Positions 8,098-16,153 of a stretch of 46,934 bases of DNA are shown here, piece after piece; positions within the stretch are counted from its first letter, which is position 1; every line of letters begins with the position of its first letter. The DNA is from Spirochaetaceae bacterium (GTDB lineage: Bacteria; Spirochaetota; Spirochaetia; Treponematales; Rectinemataceae). The stretch lies in the NCBI GenBank assembly GCA_025355995.1, contig JANXYQ010000003.1, positions 1 through 46,934 on the forward strand. Direction: 5' to 3'. The position numbers and the translations under genes were made by a program. The notes beneath the pieces are model-generated. The model made no database searches. It was given only the letters and a program-made list of their open reading frames with translations, and had not been told where the DNA came from.

Positions 8098-9363
8098 ATG
8101 ACCAATCTTATCATCACTTCGGAAGAACGCAATATTTTACGTGAGCTCGCCCGGAAGCAGGCCGACTACGCGTCCCTGCCGATCATGGCCGAACGCAGGG
8201 CCCTGTGGTACCGCCACAACGAGCTCCGCAGCGACAGGCCCATGCTGCAGGTCGAACCCTGGACTTTCGAGCGGGACATCCTCCCTCCCCTGCGCTGCCG
8301 GTCCGAGGCCGCCGCGGCTATCGAGCTGCAGATCCAGCGCATGATCCTAAACCACGAGAGGATCGACGACGACCGCGTGGTCAGCCCCTGCTTCGACATC
8401 GAGTGGCGACGGACCTTCAAGCTATTCGGGCTGGAGAAAGAGACGGTCCACGCGATAGATTCCGCCGGCCGCGACCTGGGCTACCAGCACAAGCACCCGA
8501 TCGCCGACCTGGCCGCGGACCTGCCCTCCCTGGGCGCCACGGTGCGAGGCGTGGACCGGGAGGGAACCCTCGCGTGGAAGGCCTTCGTCGAGGAGCAGAT
8601 CGGCGACCTCCTGCCGGTCCGCCTGGCCAACGGCTCTCCCGGAGTCTGCTTGACCCAGGACCTCGTCCACTTCATGGGGATGGAGGCGATGTTCCTCGCC
8701 ATGATGGACTGCCCCGAGGCCTTCCACGCAGTCATGGACAGGATGAGCGCCGACCACCTGGCGTGGCTCCTCGAGCAGGAGCGGGACGGCCTGTGGTTCC
8801 TCAACAACGGCCACGACTGGCTGGCCCAGGGCTCGAGCGCCTTCACCAGCGAGCTCCCGCGCCAGGGCTGGAAGGAAGGGGACCCCGTCGCCTTGGCCGA
8901 CCTGTGGGGCTTCATGGACTCCCAGGAGACGGTGGCCATCTCTCCCTCCATGTACGGCGAGTTCATATTCCCCTACTATCGCCGCATCGCCGAGCGCTTC
9001 GGCCTGCTGTCCTACGGTTGCTGCGAGCCCGTGCACCCGATCTGGAAGGACTACCTCTCCACCTTGCCGAACCTCCGGAAGCTTTCGATCTCGCCCTGGT
9101 GCGACGAGGCCTTCATGGGCGAGGCGCTGCGGGGCGGCCGGACCATCTTCCATCGCAAGCCCAATCCTCTGGCCATCGGCCAGGAGGGCCCGCTGGACGA
9201 GGAGGCCCTCGCCGCCGCCTTCAGGGAGACGCTGGGCCATGCCCGGGGCTGCGTCCTGGAATTCTCCTTCCGCGACATCTATAGCCTGGGCGGCCGCCCC
9301 GAGAAGGCCCGCCTCATGGTGCGGATCCTGCGCGAGCAGATCGACAAGTATTGGCGGGGCTGA
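8098..9363 (+). CDS. URO-D-fold, methyltransferase-like protein (large 420-residue subgroup)
   Basis: A 421-residue member of the uroporphyrinogen decarboxylase superfamily, in the branch often found beside corrinoid methyltransferase genes and not expected to make haem. It is a clear paralogue of the gene at 21717; the two share an early ERRALWYRHNELRSDRPM-like block, GCCEP and the PNLRKLSISPW block. It lacks the His-x-Cys-Gly zinc motif of MtaA/MtbA; the double Cys in YGCCEPV sits near the expected metal site instead. I start it at 8098 (MTNLII, with CGGGGGC upstream); an in-frame ATG at 8044 would add 18 residues. Its neighbour is a divergent AraC regulator. I infer methyl transfer between a substrate and a corrinoid protein. 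Its last 50 bases overlap the broken URO-D-fold gene antisense. Confidence 0.75.
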   Translation: MTNLIITSEERNILRELARKQADYASLPIMAERRALWYRHNELRSDRPMLQVEPWTFERDILPPLRCRSEAAAAIELQIQRMILNHERIDDDRVVSPCFDIEWRRTFKLFGLEKETVHAIDSAGRDLGYQHKHPIADLAADLPSLGATVRGVDREGTLAWKAFVEEQIGDLLPVRLANGSPGVCLTQDLVHFMGMEAMFLAMMDCPEAFHAVMDRMSADHLAWLLEQERDGLWFLNNGHDWLAQGSSAFTSELPRQGWKEGDPVALADLWGFMDSQETVAISPSMYGEFIFPYYRRIAERFGLLSYGCCEPVHPIWKDYLSTLPNLRKLSISPWCDEAFMGEALRGGRTIFHRKPNPLAIGQEGPLDEEALAAAFRETLGHARGCVLEFSFRDIYSLGGRPEKARLMVRILREQIDKYWRG

Positions 9364-10298
9364 GGGCCGAAGGGCCGCGGGCGAAGTCCCTCATGGCGAG
9401 TATGTTGGCCCTCGGCGTGCCTCGGGGAATCTCGCAGCCCGCGCCCACGATCCAGGCGCGGCCCGCCGCCGAGGACAGCCCGTCGAGGGCGGCCGCTATC
9501 GTGGCCGGGCTGCCGTCGCGCACGGCGCGCACCGGGTCGAGGTTGCCGCTGAAGGCCTGCGCCGGTCCCGCGGCCTCCCTCGCGGCGGCGAGGTCGACCA
9601 TCGAGTCCACGTCGATCAGGTCGTAGCCGAGATCCTTCGTCATCGGCAGGAGGGGCCCGGAGTTGCCGCAGATGTGGAGCCGGGCGAGGGCGCCGGCGCC
9701 GTGGATGGCAGCCACGTAACGCCGGTGCCGCTCGAGGACGAACTCGCCGAAGAGCCCGGGGCCGATGAGGGAGGATGCGGCGTCGCCCACTCCGACGAGG
9801 CCCGCCCCGGCGGCGACCTGGGCGAGGGCGAAGGCTATCTCCATCTCGGCCGCGAAGTCGAGGAGCTCGCTAGCGAATGCGGGGTCGTCGTAGAAGTCCA
9901 TCATGAAGCGCGACCGCCTCGAGGCGGTTGGACATGCGGCGGCCCGAGGCGGGGTCGGGCCGCCGCAGGCTCAGCAGCGCCGACTTGTCCTCGAGGAGGG
10001 AACGCGCGTCGTCGAGGGAGGCGGGCTGGTCCTCCGGCGCGATGACGGCCGCCCCGAGGTCCGAGGCCTCGACCGCCGGGTCCGAGATCACGGACAGGTG
10101 GTCCGCGCCGAAGGCCTCGGCGAATGCGAGCTGGCCGCGCGCCTGGACCCGCCAGTCGGTCGCGTAGTCGCGGTATCGGGCGCCGATCTCGTCGGCGGCT
10201 AGGCTCATCGAGATGGGCATGAAGGCGCGAGAGTCCGTCCAGCCTCCGGCGAGGGTCTCGAGGATACGCCGGCTGCCGCTCAACTCCGCATTCGCCAT
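9314..10298 (-). pseudogene. Broken MtaA/CmuA-like URO-D-fold methyltransferase gene
   Basis: Two reading frames encode the two ends of one URO-D/MtaA-type protein. The N-terminal piece (10298 to about 9904) runs from MANAELSGSRRILETLAGGW to GRRMSNRLEAV. The C-terminal piece (about 9904 to 9314) runs from MMDFYDDPAFASELL through RLHICGNSGPLL and FSGNLDPV to GCEIPRGTP. At the junction near 9900-9908 the frame shifts by one. The stretch of roughly 40-50 residues that family members carry between these two blocks is also missing, which points to an out-of-frame internal deletion rather than a one-base slip. The C-terminal piece keeps His-x-Cys-Gly but has Ser where MtaA has its second zinc Cys. 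It sits at the end of the ABC transporter/chemoreceptor operon. An assembly error cannot be excluded. Confidence 0.75.
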
Positions 10299-10327
10299 GG
10301 CTCGATCATATACGCCACGGCCCAAGC

Positions 10328-12739
10328 CTACCATTGCGCGGGCAGGAAGGCGCTGAGGTTTTCCTTTGTCACGATGTCATAGGGCAGGTAGATCATGGGA
10401 GGGAGCTCGAGGCCGCTGAACCAGTCTACCGCGGCCTTCATCGCGAGGGCTCCGTCCCCCTCGGGCGGCTGGTAGTGGATGGAGTCCAGGATGCCCTTGC
10501 CGACCAGGCCCAGGCCGATCGAGCAGGCTCCCGCCGCCGAGACGATCAGGTCGCGCCTGCCCGTCCTCCCGATGGCGTCCGCGATGCCCAGGGCGGTGTC
10601 CCCGTCGTCCGCCGCGTACACCCCGGCCAGGGCGGCCCCGTGCTTCGCCAACCAGCCTTCGACGAGCCGGGCCGTCTCGCCGCGGTCGAAGCGGCTGTGG
10701 GCGGCCTCGAGGAGCCTCATGCCCGGAGCCGCCTTGGCGAGCTCGGTGACGAAGGCGTAGGTCCTTGAGTAGAACGCGCTCGACCCAGGCACGTGCTGCA
10801 CGATGGCGTAGCCGCCCTTCCCGCCGGCGCGCTCCGCGAAGCGGCGCGCGAGGGCCCTGGTCTGCGCCCAGTCGTCCGGGCCCGTCCAGGCGAGGCAGTA
10901 CCGGAAGCAGCCCGGGTCGGGAATCGTGTTGGCGAAGATCAAGGGAAGGCCGGCGCGATAGGCGATCTCGGCGCTGTCGGACCCTCCCACGGCGCTCGCC
11001 GCAAGGATGACGAGGAGATCGGGCCTCGAGCGGACCGCCTCGGTGACGCGGCGACGCTCGATGTCGTGATCGAAGCCGGAATGGCTGAAGACCGTCTCCA
11101 CCCCGAAGGCCCGGCCCACCTTCTCCATGCCCCGGCGGAACGCGTCGTAATAGGGATGCTCACCGGCGAGGACGCAGGCGATGCGCTTGCCGAGGGGGCC
11201 CTCCCCCCGCGACTCGGGCTGGGGCAGCTTCTCCGTTCCCCAGCCCGCGTACTCATACTCGTACCATCTACGCTCGTCTGTTTCGGGCAGGGACTCGGGG
11301 TTCGCGGGACGTGGCGGGATGGCCTTCGCGACCGCGGTCCAGGCGACGAGCGCCCGCCCGTCCGAGGCTTTCAGCGAATCCGTGTCCATCGTCTTGAAGC
11401 GGCCGACCTCGGCCTCGAGGTCGGCCACGGCCGACGCGTTCTCGACCCCAAGCCTGGAGAGCTCCGCGATCGACGTATTGATCTGTCGGGCGCCAGCCGC
11501 CATCTCGGCTATGGCGTCCGCGTTTTCCCTCGACAGGCCCGAGGCGCCGGACACGATGCGCGACACCGAAGCGGCCCGCTCGGCGACCACGCTGGCCTTC
11601 GACCGGAGGGAGGCGCCGGACTCGCGCAGCTCCCCGACTCGCTCCTCGAGCCGCGAGGCGTCGCCGACCAGGCGGGAGATCCCCTCGCCCATCCCTCCCA
11701 TGCTCGCGGCCACGGCGCTGATCCCCGACCCGAGCGAGGCGAAGGCCCGGTCGGAGCGCTCGGCGAGCGCCGAGGCCTCGGCCGCGCGCGAGCCCGCCGC
11801 GGCGAGCGACGCGCCGATGGTCTTCGTGTTGGCCGCCGTGGAGACCGCGAGGTTCCGGATCTCGCCGGCCACGACGGCGAAGCCCCTGCCCCTATCGCCC
11901 GCATGGGCGGCCTCTATGGCGGCGTTCATTGCGAGGAGGTTGGTCCTCTCCGTGATGTCCTCGATGACTCCCGCCACGAGCCGAACGCTCGCGACCGAGG
12001 CCGCGATCTGCTTGAGGGTGTCGTTCGCCGCCGCTAGGGCGCCGCGGCTCTCCCCGGCCGCCCTTTCCAGGTCCTCGGCTTGGGCCCTCCTCTCGCGCAG
12101 CTCCGCGTCGACCGCGGCGGCCGAGCTCGACATCTCCGACAGGGCGCGGGCGGACGACTCGAGGGCGGCTGACTGGGCCTCCACTCCGCCCGCGGAGGCC
12201 GAGGCCGCCTCGCGGATGGCGGAAAGCTCCTTCTCCGCCTCCTCCATGTCGTCCCGGAGCCTGGCTCCGTTCGCCATGAGGGAATCCATCGAGGCCGACA
12301 TCTCGTTCATAGTCGCGGAGAGCTCGGTGGCCTCGGCCGCGAGGGACTCGCTCCCCGAGGCGTTGCGATCGGAGATCTCCTTGATGCGCTTGACCACGTT
12401 GTGGAGCTTGGCCGTGAAGGCGTTGAAGCCCCGGGCCACCGACCCGGCCTCGCTCGAGGAGCGCACGGGCAACCTGGAGACGAGGTCGGCCTCGCCCCTC
12501 GCGGACTCGCCGATCCCCGCCGCGAGGGCGCGCAGCTCCCTTCCCGGGCCGAGGGCGAGATAGGCGGCGGAGGCGGCGGAGAAGGCCGCCGACAAGGCGC
12601 TGGCCAGGGCCGCCGCCGCGAAGGCCGAGGCGCCGAAAGCGGAAGGCGAGAGGAGGATGGCCAGCGAGGCCAGGGAGAGGAGGGCGGGCCCGCCGACCAG
12701 CAGGACCGCCCTCGATCCGAAAGAAACCTTTCGAGCCAT
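10328..12739 (-). CDS. Chemoreceptor (MCP) fused to a sugar-binding-protein domain
   Basis: An 803-residue protein. Residues 1-10 are basic. Two adjacent hydrophobic segments follow (about 11-31 and 36-63) with only a few residues between, so no periplasmic sensor is present. A HAMP-like stretch is at about 65-120. The MCP signalling coiled coil runs about 125-450, with the conserved hairpin tip [19 protein letters not shown] at 266-284. From about 453 to the end (bases 10331-11383) the sequence is homologous to the binding protein encoded next door at 12812-14011. Shared blocks are [25 protein letters not shown] and a final QW. The fused copy begins just after the equivalent of the signal-peptide region, and the topology places it in the cytoplasm. 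A GGAGG lies 5 bases before the ATG. I infer a chemoreceptor for the imported sugar. Confidence 0.88.
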   Translation of the reverse strand: MARKVSFGSRAVLLVGGPALLSLASLAILLSPSAFGASAFAAAALASALSAAFSAASAAYLALGPGRELRALAAGIGESARGEADLVSRLPVRSSSEAGSVARGFNAFTAKLHNVVKRIKEISDRNASGSESLAAEATELSATMNEMSASMDSLMANGARLRDDMEEAEKELSAIREAASASAGGVEAQSAALESSARALSEMSSSAAAVDAELRERRAQAEDLERAAGESRGALAAANDTLKQIAASVASVRLVAGVIEDITERTNLLAMNAAIEAAHAGDRGRGFAVVAGEIRNLAVSTAANTKTIGASLAAAGSRAAEASALAERSDRAFASLGSGISAVAASMGGMGEGISRLVGDASRLEERVGELRESGASLRSKASVVAERAASVSRIVSGASGLSRENADAIAEMAAGARQINTSIAELSRLGVENASAVADLEAEVGRFKTMDTDSLKASDGRALVAWTAVAKAIPPRPANPESLPETDERRWYEYEYAGWGTEKLPQPESRGEGPLGKRIACVLAGEHPYYDAFRRGMEKVGRAFGVETVFSHSGFDHDIERRRVTEAVRSRPDLLVILAASAVGGSDSAEIAYRAGLPLIFANTIPDPGCFRYCLAWTGPDDWAQTRALARRFAERAGGKGGYAIVQHVPGSSAFYSRTYAFVTELAKAAPGMRLLEAAHSRFDRGETARLVEGWLAKHGAALAGVYAADDGDTALGIADAIGRTGRRDLIVSAAGACSIGLGLVGKGILDSIHYQPPEGDGALAMKAAVDWFSGLELPPMIYLPYDIVTKENLSAFLPAQW

Positions 12740-12759
12740 GCGAGCCTCCGGGAATTGGA

Positions 12760-12787
12760 CGCGGCCGCGACGAGCGCCGCGGCCGCG
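12760..12787 (-). terminator. GC-rich hairpin between binding-protein gene and chemoreceptor gene
   Basis: A perfect 10-base-pair stem (CGCGGCCGCG at both arms) with an 8-base loop lies 25 bases after the stop codon of the binding-protein gene. There is no T tract. Such hairpins often stabilise an upstream binding-protein mRNA and reduce read-through to the next gene, which would suit high binding protein and low receptor levels. Confidence 0.45.
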
Positions 12788-12811
12788 GGAATCAGATGCG
12801 TCGGTCCCGGA

Positions 12812-14011
12812 TTACCACTGGGGCGGGTAGAACTTGTCCACGTCCGCCTTGGTGATGATGTGCTGGGCGAGGTTCTGGCGGAGGGGCATCGCCTTCCCGT
12901 TGAACCAATCGGCGGCGTACTTGACGGCCAGGGCGCCGTCGCCCTCCGCGGTCTGGTAGGTGATGCCGAAGAGCTTGCCTTCCTTCACGAGGTCCATGCC
13001 CTGCTTGGAGTTGCCGGCGGCCACGACGACGACGTCGGTGCGCCCGGCCTTCTCGAGGGCCTGGAAGATGCCGAGGGACTGGGCGGAGTCGTCGGAGGCG
13101 CAGATGCCCTTGAGGTCCTTGCCGTACTTGGTGAGCCAGTCGGAGACGAGCTGCATCGTGGTGTTGGCGTCGAAGGTCGCCGGGGTCGGCGACGCCTTCT
13201 CGAGGGTCTTGACCTCGGGGGCGTAGGTGGCGAGCTCGGAGATCGGGCCGAAGGAGCGCGCGAAGTAGGGCGATCCGCCGGGGGCGTGCTGCACGTAGGC
13301 TACGCCGAGGGTCTTGGCGCCGGGATTCTGCTTGCGCATCTGGTCGGCCCAGGCCTTGGCGAGGAGGCGGAACTGGCCGAAGTCGTCCGGCCCGGTCCAG
13401 CCGAGGCTGTAGTTGAGCGCGGCGGCGTCGGGCAGGGTGTTGAACATGTGGAGCGGGATCCCCGCTTGGTTGATCTTGCGGGCCTGCTGGACCGCGCCCT
13501 TGGCGTCGAGCGGGATGAGGAGGATCATGTCGGGCTTCTCGTTGATGGCCTGGTCGATCATCTGGTCCTGTACGTCCTTGACCCAGTTCGGGTCGAGGAC
13601 CTTGAAGCTCATCTTGTAGGCGTCGGCGACTTTCTTGGCGCCGCTGGTGCAGGCGGTGGTCCAGGGATGGCTGCCGTGGACGATGAAGATGATCTTCTTG
13701 CCGATCGCCCCGTCGGCCGGGGACTTGGGCAGGTTAGTCGGAGTCACGTTCCAGCCCGCCCACTCCATGTCGTACCAGTGGAGGGGATCGGTCTCGGGAA
13801 GCGCGCTGGGATCGGCGGGCCTGGTCGGCACCTTGCGATTGTCGGTCGACGGGGCCAGCAGGAGCTGGTTGTCTGCAGACTTAAGAACGCTCGTGTCTAC
13901 CTTCAGGGACGCGGCGAGATTGGCTTTTTGGGCAGCCGTCTGGCTGAAGCCGGGCATGGCCACGAGCGCCACGAGGGCGAGCGCGACTGCGAGGATAGCG
14001 GCTCTTTTCAT
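12812..14011 (-). CDS. Periplasmic sugar-binding protein of the ABC transporter
   Basis: A 399-residue substrate-binding protein of the ribose/galactose-binding type (periplasmic binding protein, Rossmann-like lobes). A signal peptide occupies about residues 1-24 (a hydrophobic run ending AMPGFSQ) without a lipobox, so it should be soluble in the periplasm. The mature protein starts with a roughly 60-residue extension (RPADPSALPETDPLHWYDMEW) before the first lobe (GKKIIFIVHGSHPWTTACTSG). Later blocks are MFNTLPDAAALNYSLGWTGPDD, LKGICASDDSAQSLGIFQAL and TYQTAEGDGALAVKY. The start has a perfect AAGGAGG. It lies between the permease genes and the MCP fusion that carries a copy of it. The substrate is unknown; a pentose, hexose or methylated sugar is plausible. 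Confidence 0.9.
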   Translation of the reverse strand: MKRAAILAVALALVALVAMPGFSQTAAQKANLAASLKVDTSVLKSADNQLLLAPSTDNRKVPTRPADPSALPETDPLHWYDMEWAGWNVTPTNLPKSPADGAIGKKIIFIVHGSHPWTTACTSGAKKVADAYKMSFKVLDPNWVKDVQDQMIDQAINEKPDMILLIPLDAKGAVQQARKINQAGIPLHMFNTLPDAAALNYSLGWTGPDDFGQFRLLAKAWADQMRKQNPGAKTLGVAYVQHAPGGSPYFARSFGPISELATYAPEVKTLEKASPTPATFDANTTMQLVSDWLTKYGKDLKGICASDDSAQSLGIFQALEKAGRTDVVVVAAGNSKQGMDLVKEGKLFGITYQTAEGDGALAVKYAADWFNGKAMPLRQNLAQHIITKADVDKFYPPQW

Positions 14012-14115
14012 CAGAGTTCCTCCTTAGAAAGCATCTCCAAACCGGTCGCGCCCTCTCGGGGCGCTCCGGAAACGGAACAACGTGCGATGCGGGCCAACGG
14101 CCCGAGGGCTCGGCT

Positions 14116-15147
14116 TTAGGCCTTTTCCTTGGCCATCCGCCTCGCCTCCAGCTCCTTCATGAGCTCGGGCCTACGGCCCAGGTCATTCTCGTGCTTGTAG
14201 GTCGCGTAGGCCTCGTAGAGGACGACGTAGGCCAGGATGAGGCCCGCGATGAAGATCTTGACCTCGTTGCCGAGGCCGAAGAGGATGACGCCAGTGTAGA
14301 GCATCTCGAGCGTGAATATGGCGACGACGCTGCGCAGGACGCCGCCCTTGCCCCCCGACATCGCGGTGCCGCCGATGATCGTGGCCGATATGACGTACAT
14401 GAGGGAGTTCTCTCCCAGCTTGAGGGTGGCCGCCGTGGATTCCAGCACCGAGAGGACGCCGCCGATGGCCGCCCCGACGCCCGAGAGGACGAAGGCCGCG
14501 ACGGTGTACTTGTCGGTGGGTATGCCCGCCAGCCAGGCGGTGTTCCGGTTGCCACCGACCAGGTAGAAGTTCCGTCCCGAGCGCGTGCGCCTCAGGTAGG
14601 CCTCCATGGCCAGCACGAGAACGAGGCTGATGAGTATTCGCGGCGTCAGGAGGGGGAGGAGGCTCTTCCCGAGGAAATCCGAGATCACGAAGGCGTCCGG
14701 CGTCGAGACGCTGATCGAGTTGCCTCCCGAGAATTGGTAGATCGCGCCTTGCAGGACTGTCATCGTGCCGAGGGTGACGATGAAGGAGTTGATCTTGGCC
14801 TTGGCAACGAGGAGGCCGTTCAAGACCCCCACGAGGCCGCCGGCCACGACGGCGACCGCGATCGAGCCCGCGTAGCCGAGGGCGGGCTTGAGGCCGAGCG
14901 CGAGCACTCCCGCGAAGGTGATCACAGTGCCGATGGACAGGTCGAGCTGGCCGCAGATCATCACCACGGTGAAGCCGATCGCCACGCAGGCGTTCATCGA
15001 GATGACCTTGAGGATGGACGTGATGTTGAACACGTTGAAGAAGCGCGGCGCGAACAAGGACATGAAGGCGAACACCAGGGCGAAGAGGATGTAGATGCGG
15101 TACTTGTCCCCGAAGGCGAGGAGGGAGTTCTTTCCTAATTTACGCAT
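14116..15147 (-). CDS. Sugar ABC transporter permease (RbsC-like), second of two
   Basis: A 343-residue polytopic membrane protein with about 8-10 hydrophobic segments. It has the RbsC-family signatures CGQLDLSIGTVITFAGVLAL, NGLLVAKAKINSFIVTLGTMTVLQG and ATIIGGTAMSGGKGGVLRS. It forms the transport channel with the permease upstream and the double ATPase. I start it at 15147 (MRKLGKNS), where the ATG overlaps the stop of the upstream permease (ATGCGTAA), implying coupled translation. An in-frame ATG at 15180 would add 11 residues that lie within the upstream gene. The C-terminus carries a charged cytoplasmic tail of about 30 residues. Confidence 0.9.
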   Translation of the reverse strand: MRKLGKNSLLAFGDKYRIYILFALVFAFMSLFAPRFFNVFNITSILKVISMNACVAIGFTVVMICGQLDLSIGTVITFAGVLALGLKPALGYAGSIAVAVVAGGLVGVLNGLLVAKAKINSFIVTLGTMTVLQGAIYQFSGGNSISVSTPDAFVISDFLGKSLLPLLTPRILISLVLVLAMEAYLRRTRSGRNFYLVGGNRNTAWLAGIPTDKYTVAAFVLSGVGAAIGGVLSVLESTAATLKLGENSLMYVISATIIGGTAMSGGKGGVLRSVVAIFTLEMLYTGVILFGLGNEVKIFIAGLILAYVVLYEAYATYKHENDLGRRPELMKELEARRMAKEKA

Positions 15148-16153
15148 CGTCGCGCCCCAGGCTCCGCAAGGATTTGGCATTTATCCCGACGACCACGATG
15201 AAGATCGCGCCTCGGATCATGTCCTGGGAGAAAGTGCCGACTCCCAGGAGGGTGAGTACGTTGTTCAGCAGCCCGATGATCAGGGAGCCGCCGAGCACCC
15301 CGAGGATGGAGCCTCGGCCGCCCGCGAGCGTCATGCCGCCTATCACGATGGCCGTGACCGCCTTGAAGTCGTAGCCCGCCCCGTTGTACCAGGCGCCGAC
15401 CCTCGACAGCGAGGTGACGGCCAGCCCAGCGATCGTCGCCGTCAGGGCCGTGAGCACGAAGGCGGTCGTGATGACGCGCTCGACGCTTATCCCCGAGAAT
15501 TTCGCCGCGCGCAGGCTCGAGCCCGTGAGCTTCAGCTTCACGCCGAAGGAGGTCTTGGTCATCACGAACTGGCCCGCGACGACCAGGACGAGGAGCATCA
15601 CGACGGGCAGCCCGATCAGGTTGAAGAAGCGCAGCCTGTAGATGTTATCGAAGAGCTCGACGGCCTTCTGCCCCGATCCGCGCATGTCGGGATAGATCTG
15701 CTTGTTGACCCAGATCAGCCTGATGACGCCCATCGTCACGTAGTTGACCGCGAGGGTCCAGATGATCGGATTCGCCTTGAGCTTGCCCACGACGAAGCCG
15801 TTCATCAGGCCGATGAGGAGGCCGATGGCCAGGGCTACGATCACCGCGGGGATGAAACCGTAGCGCAGCAGCTCGATGCAGACGTAGCCGGTGAAGCCCA
15901 TCGTGGTCGGGACGGACATGTCGGCGAAATGGCCGGAATAGGTGACGAAAGCCATGCCGACGGCGACGATCCCCACGAGGGCCGCCGCGTCCACGATGTT
16001 AAGCATGTTCTGGATCGTGAGGAAGCCCCGGATGATCCCGGTAGCCTGGAGCAGCGCCCCGACCGCGAGGAACAAGGCCGCGATGCCGTAGACGCCCGCG
16101 GCGCTCACGAGCCGCCCTACCGAGCTCGAGCCCAAGGAGCGATCGTCCGCCAT
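15140..16153 (-). CDS. Sugar ABC transporter permease (RbsC-like), first of two
   Basis: A 337-residue polytopic membrane protein of the ribose/xylose permease family, with MAFVTYSGHFADMSVPTTMGF in place of the usual GGIDLSVG-type loop and AVTAIVIGGMTLAGGRGSILGVLGG near the C-terminus. The start at 16153 (MADDRS) overlaps the ATPase stop by one base (TAATG) and has GGAGG about 4 bases upstream. A longer in-frame extension to 16435 is Arg-rich and lies inside the ATPase gene, so I reject it. Together with 14116-15147 it makes a heterodimeric permease. The less canonical substrate loop may reflect an unusual substrate. Confidence 0.9.
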   Translation of the reverse strand: MADDRSLGSSSVGRLVSAAGVYGIAALFLAVGALLQATGIIRGFLTIQNMLNIVDAAALVGIVAVGMAFVTYSGHFADMSVPTTMGFTGYVCIELLRYGFIPAVIVALAIGLLIGLMNGFVVGKLKANPIIWTLAVNYVTMGVIRLIWVNKQIYPDMRGSGQKAVELFDNIYRLRFFNLIGLPVVMLLVLVVAGQFVMTKTSFGVKLKLTGSSLRAAKFSGISVERVITTAFVLTALTATIAGLAVTSLSRVGAWYNGAGYDFKAVTAIVIGGMTLAGGRGSILGVLGGSLIIGLLNNVLTLLGVGTFSQDMIRGAIFIVVVGINAKSLRSLGRDDA

